From assembly GCA_027405735.1 (NCBI GenBank), contig JAPEHQ010000015.1, forward strand, positions 806,001 to 870,000: 64,000 nt of DNA, written 5' to 3'. The position numbers and the translations under genes are program-made. Under the pieces are notes generated by a model. The model was not told the origin of the DNA, searched no databases, and was given only the letters and a program-made list of their open reading frames with translations. This stretch comes from Mucor racemosus (Eukaryota > Mucoromycota > Mucoromycetes > Mucorales > Mucoraceae). This document shows, piece after piece, positions 60,521 through 64,000 of this stretch; the first letter of the stretch is position 1; each line of letters begins with the position of its first letter.

Positions 60521-61590
60521 GGTTACCTGCTACTTACACCCACTAAGATCAGCAAACCCATTAGTTCTTCTCAACGAATATGAATCCAAATGATCTCCCG
60601 TTGAAATGGCAGGCACTTCTAGTACTGATCCGCAGAAGTGCAAAAGGTTTAGCCTTGTCGTATATTTTCAAAATTGAGGAATAATACTTAAAAAAGAATA
60701 CAATTAAAAGAGAATGAGTAATGAATCAGTTCTTTAACTGTATAATAAAAACAAGATATCGTTTATTTAAATATAAAAATACGGCCTTTTATATTGATTT
60801 GACATTGAGATCCTGAGATGTAATTTAAGGCACTATTAAACCATTAGATCTGTTTGATAGTAATCTATGGATTGAAATGGATCAATCATAATCTAACCGC
60901 TCTTGCAGAGCTTGTGAGTTGCTTTGTTTCAATGCTGGGCTAGTTATCAGGGTTATATTATATAAGGGGCAAGAGACACAGACAAAGACTTATTTGTTAT
61001 ATTAAGGTTTATTTCAGAATATATAATAAGGGAAATGATGAGGAGAACTGATAAAGAAATAAAAGGAATTATGAAAATAAGATGGTTATTTATACTAAAT
61101 TATTCAAGAGTCTAGTTCCCTTCATGAACTAGACTTCAGGGACACAGTGTTACTGAATTACTCTATAACTTGAATGCAAGTAAGTTGATATTGTAATGTG
61201 GTCATTGGTTGTGCCGCAGTGCGGGTAGTAATAGAATGTCTTGCATAAGTTGGAGATTGATATGCAATTCGGATAAGGTAATAATGTGTGATATGTTTAG
61301 GATAGTAATGTAATAATAGATTAAGCTTGACAGGTTCATGACACTAGTTGTGCTTGGATGTTGATTTGATAGCTACTTGATTGATTAACCGCTGGGATGA
61401 AATAATATGGTGTCATAATTGAGGTCCAAGCGTTTTCGTTTTTGGTAATTACTGGATTAAACTTGGTGCACTAGGAGTTTCTTATATCCGATATCAAAAC
61501 TTTGCGCTTCAATACATGTCGTAGTCAATAGATTGTAAGGTGTATTGATACTGTAAAAGATGATAACATATGGTACTTGGTGGTATACAA
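60521..61590 (-). repeat. Repeats Y (to ~60690) and Z copy 2, interrupted by an LTR
   Basis: 60521-60690 continues family Y, matching 63600-63740. 60690-61590 is a reverse copy of 54885-55425. The copies are diverged but align across their length. Confidence 0.6.
60945..61343 (-). mobile_element. LTR-like insertion (399 bp) with 5-bp TSD
   Basis: CTAGT at 60940-60944 and 61344-61348. The empty site in the other family-Z copy (CACAATTAGCCC at 55130) confirms the insertion. On the minus strand it begins TGTCATGAACC and ends CCCTGATA, i.e. TG..TA rather than TG..CA. An ATAAATAACC TATA-like element and an AATAAACC signal are in LTR order. A ~60-bp remnant of the same end lies at 2263-2325. Confidence 0.75.
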
Positions 61591-61955
61591 CATAGTATAT
61601 GATTCATATTTTTGGCAATGGTCACTCTTCCAAAAAAAGCCGAACAATCCCCGGAAGCGGCCATCTAATGATATTTCCAAGCTTTAAATCTTTAGAAAAA
61701 ATTACCGAACAGCCCGGACGCGGTTGTTTAAATATTCCAAGCAGCTATAAGATGCAGGTATCGAAATCTCATACAAAAATTAAGGTTCGACTATATTGCT
61801 ATTAATTATTCAAAGGCTTATTTTAAGTAAAGCATAAATACAACCTACAGCGTTATTAGCCTAATAACGGATTTAACTTGAATAGTATAAGATGGTACAA
61901 CTGGGTTCAAAAAAAGTCCATAAAATCACAAATTTAAAGGGTATATATACAAAAG
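61591..61955. other. Intergenic with a pair of ~40-bp imperfect direct repeats
   Basis: CCGAACAATCCCCGGAAGCGG (61639) and CCGAACAGCCCGGACGCGG (61705) are each followed by ATTTCCAAGC or ATATTCCAAGC. The units are GC-rich against an AT-rich background. No gene is supported. Confidence 0.4.
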
Positions 61956-62575
61956 CACTACGGCCAACCTGTGCTGCACAAGATGATTTTGTTGTGCCCA
62001 GGTGGGCTGCACACTATGGCCTGAGCTGTTGTTCCCACTGAATAATGGCTAAAAAGATACCAAGATGCACATGGGCACAACAAAAGAAACTGCACACGAG
62101 CATAACAAAAACCCTGCATGTGCAGAGTTATAGATTCTGTCCATGTGCATGACATTAATGCGATGTGCGCATAATAGTGGAATTATCCATAAGTATAATA
62201 ATGAGCTGATCGTATGGGCACAAATTGGTTTGTACATGAGCATCCTGCCGTTCTCAAAATTTGATTTCATTTTTTACTGGAATGGGTTTTTAAATTACAT
62301 TTCCTTTTATTACTGTATTATAGATTATAGACAATACAATTTAATAAGCTGTTGATGTAGAGTGATACATGCAAGAACCAATATATTTACAATTATTATC
62401 TTTTGTAAATATGTTTATAGCTATAATGTTTATAGCAACAATGGTTTTTGCTTGAGCATAAAATTAAATAATACTTACGGCTTAAATTTATATGCAAGCC
62501 AAAAAGTTATAAATGTTACTTTATCACTCATAAAATTTAAACAAATTAACCTCCTCCTTCTTTAAACTTGCAATA
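61956..62575 (+). mobile_element. CACTA-like transposon, truncated left end (copy E)
   Basis: Starts CACTACGGCCAACCTGTGC. Collinear with the first ~650 bp of the 23013 element, including the subterminal array (61970-62250). Identity is lost after CTTCTTTAAACTTGCAA near 62570. No right end. Confidence 0.75.
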
Positions 62576-63539
62576 AAATTGAAGTAATTTTATAAAAATG
62601 AAAAATAAAATAAAAAATAAAAGCGTTGATAAATACAATTATAGTCTTTCCACGGTTTTATTGTGATTAAAAGAAATCTGAAGAAAAAGAATGATATCTT
62701 CATAAAGTATGCTATATTTATAGGAATTGTAAAATAGTGGATGCTTGTGTGTTGATGCCTATTTTACAGGTGTTCAATCATAATGTCTTTTATTGACATT
62801 CTTTTATAAAATACTTGGTTGAGATGCTGATACTTTGTTTAATATAGTAGAATATCATTAGATGGATGTTGATCTTTCAACATTCCAATTATAATTTAAA
62901 ATGCAACTGAGCTTATTTTCATGGGATGGGATTCCTTAACTAGAATTACTGCAATTGAGATTTTATGAGCAGGAGCTTTGGAATATATTATTAATGCAAA
63001 ATAAGTACAGCTTTATATCATAGGTGTCGCGTTGTAGAAGGTTGTATTTTGATCAGGAATACTTCCTTTTACAGACACCAGCAATATAGAGTTTCCTTGT
63101 TATGTTTATTGGGATCTGATTGGAATTCAGTCCTTATGGAGCGAGATTCAGGTACGCATTGAGATCAGTTATTTTTCTGAAATGACAATGGCGACTTTGG
63201 TCTATAAAAGGTGTCATTTCATTGCAGGCGCTAAGCTGTAATGTGAATTATTGTTTTGATTATCTCGACGAAAAATTAATATTTTTTGCTGAAACAAAAA
63301 TGCAGAGTAGGTACTCATTTTTGTCGACATAATAATTGCAAAGGGCAACTTCCACAATCAAGTCTAGGTGACATACATTAGTTCTACATTCCTCAATACG
63401 TAAAGTATAAACTGAGCTTTATAACATAATACACAGCAATGTAAAACTTATCATATCAAACTATGTCGTAATCTTAACCAAGGAATGTACTGTACACAGA
63501 CTTGTAAACGTAACAACTACTACAAGTGATTCAGATATC
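62576..63539. other. Gene-free AT-rich region, possible LTR remnant
   Basis: Around 62635-62850 there is an LTR-like arrangement (TGATAAATAC ... TTCAACA), but no target duplication. A piece at 63262-63330 resembles 3690-3740 in reverse. No coding sequence seen. Confidence 0.4.
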
Positions 63540-64000
63540 AGCATCCATGAGTCATTGCATATTTGGTAAGCTTAAACAACAGGTTGCTTATCTGCTATTT
63601 ACAACAACACCTGGCGACTAAGGTCAGTAAGGTTACCAGTTCTCGCTGAATATGTATCAAAATGAGCTCCCACTGTAATTGGTAGGTACATCTAATGTTG
63701 ATTCACTGAATTGCAAAAGGTTTAGCCTCCCCGAGTTGCTGTGAAAATAGAGAAATGAAAACTCGCACTTTTTTAAGCAATTTCGTATGGATTGTTTCAG
63801 AAATTCTTTGAAAAGTTTTATAAAATCAAATAATGGTTCCAAATTAAATTTTGAAGTTGCATTTAATACGCAGTGAATATACAAATAACATATATTTATT
63901 TCATTAGCTAACAGCTGTTTTTGAACGAGTAGAGCACATGTTTTTGTGTGAAACCATCTCTTCCTCCGTTTAAAAAAATAAAGCGACTGAAAAATGCTTG
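63540..64000 (-). repeat. Dispersed repeat, family Y (copy at window end)
   Basis: Reverse-complement match to 21857-22190, continuing beyond it (63540-63650) into sequence shared with 60040-60080 and 60516-60690. Runs off the window. Combining copies would show the full unit. Confidence 0.6.

Overview
The window looks like nuclear DNA of an early-diverging filamentous fungus, most likely Mucoromycota and probably Mucorales. It is AT-rich. Genes carry many short introns (about 50-90 bp, GT..AG, usually starting GTAAGT or GTATGT). Proteins resemble fungal families: GUP1, a fission-yeast-style SPT5, an SKT5/CHS4-type Sel1 protein, a WASP/LAS17 and a Slt2-like MAP kinase. The species cannot be read from the sequence.

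Layout. 1-1266 (-): glyoxylate/hydroxypyruvate reductase. 1267-7041: gene-free, old repeats with solo-LTR insertions. 7042-8333 (+): disordered poly-Q protein. 8334-13074: decayed transposon pieces. 13075-20954: compact block with GUP1 (+), SPT5 (-) and a three-RRM TIA-1/Nam8-type protein (+). 20955-34176: repeat-rich, dominated by a CACTA-type DNA transposon (23013-32068) that contains a small hAT-like element and an apparently intact two-ORF LINE. 34177-53119: second gene block with ABHD4/5-like hydrolase, a secreted Ser/Ala-rich protein, PP2A scaffold subunit, IQGAP-type RasGAP, MAP kinase, SKT5-like chitin synthase activator (-) and WASP. 53120-64000: gene-free and repetitive, with further CACTA copies, a 1.4-kb identical inverted repeat and solo LTRs.

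How the genes fit together. Several genes of the second block act in polarised growth in other fungi: IQGAP (septum and actomyosin), cell-wall-integrity-type MAPK, the SKT5-like protein (chitin deposition), WASP (Arp2/3 actin) and PP2A. This looks like loose neighbourhood rather than an operon. SPT5/RRM and SKT5/WASP are divergent pairs that each share one intergenic region.

Most interesting material. A CACTA-like family, recognisable by CACTACRGYC termini and arrays of a ~22-bp subterminal motif, carries a fragment that translates like the last WD40 repeat of cytoplasmic dynein intermediate chain, ending at a splice donor; it is present in four copies. The MAP kinase has T-H-Y instead of T-E-Y or T-G-Y in its activation loop. 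Exon joins were inferred by eye; every multi-exon model given closes to an exact multiple of three.
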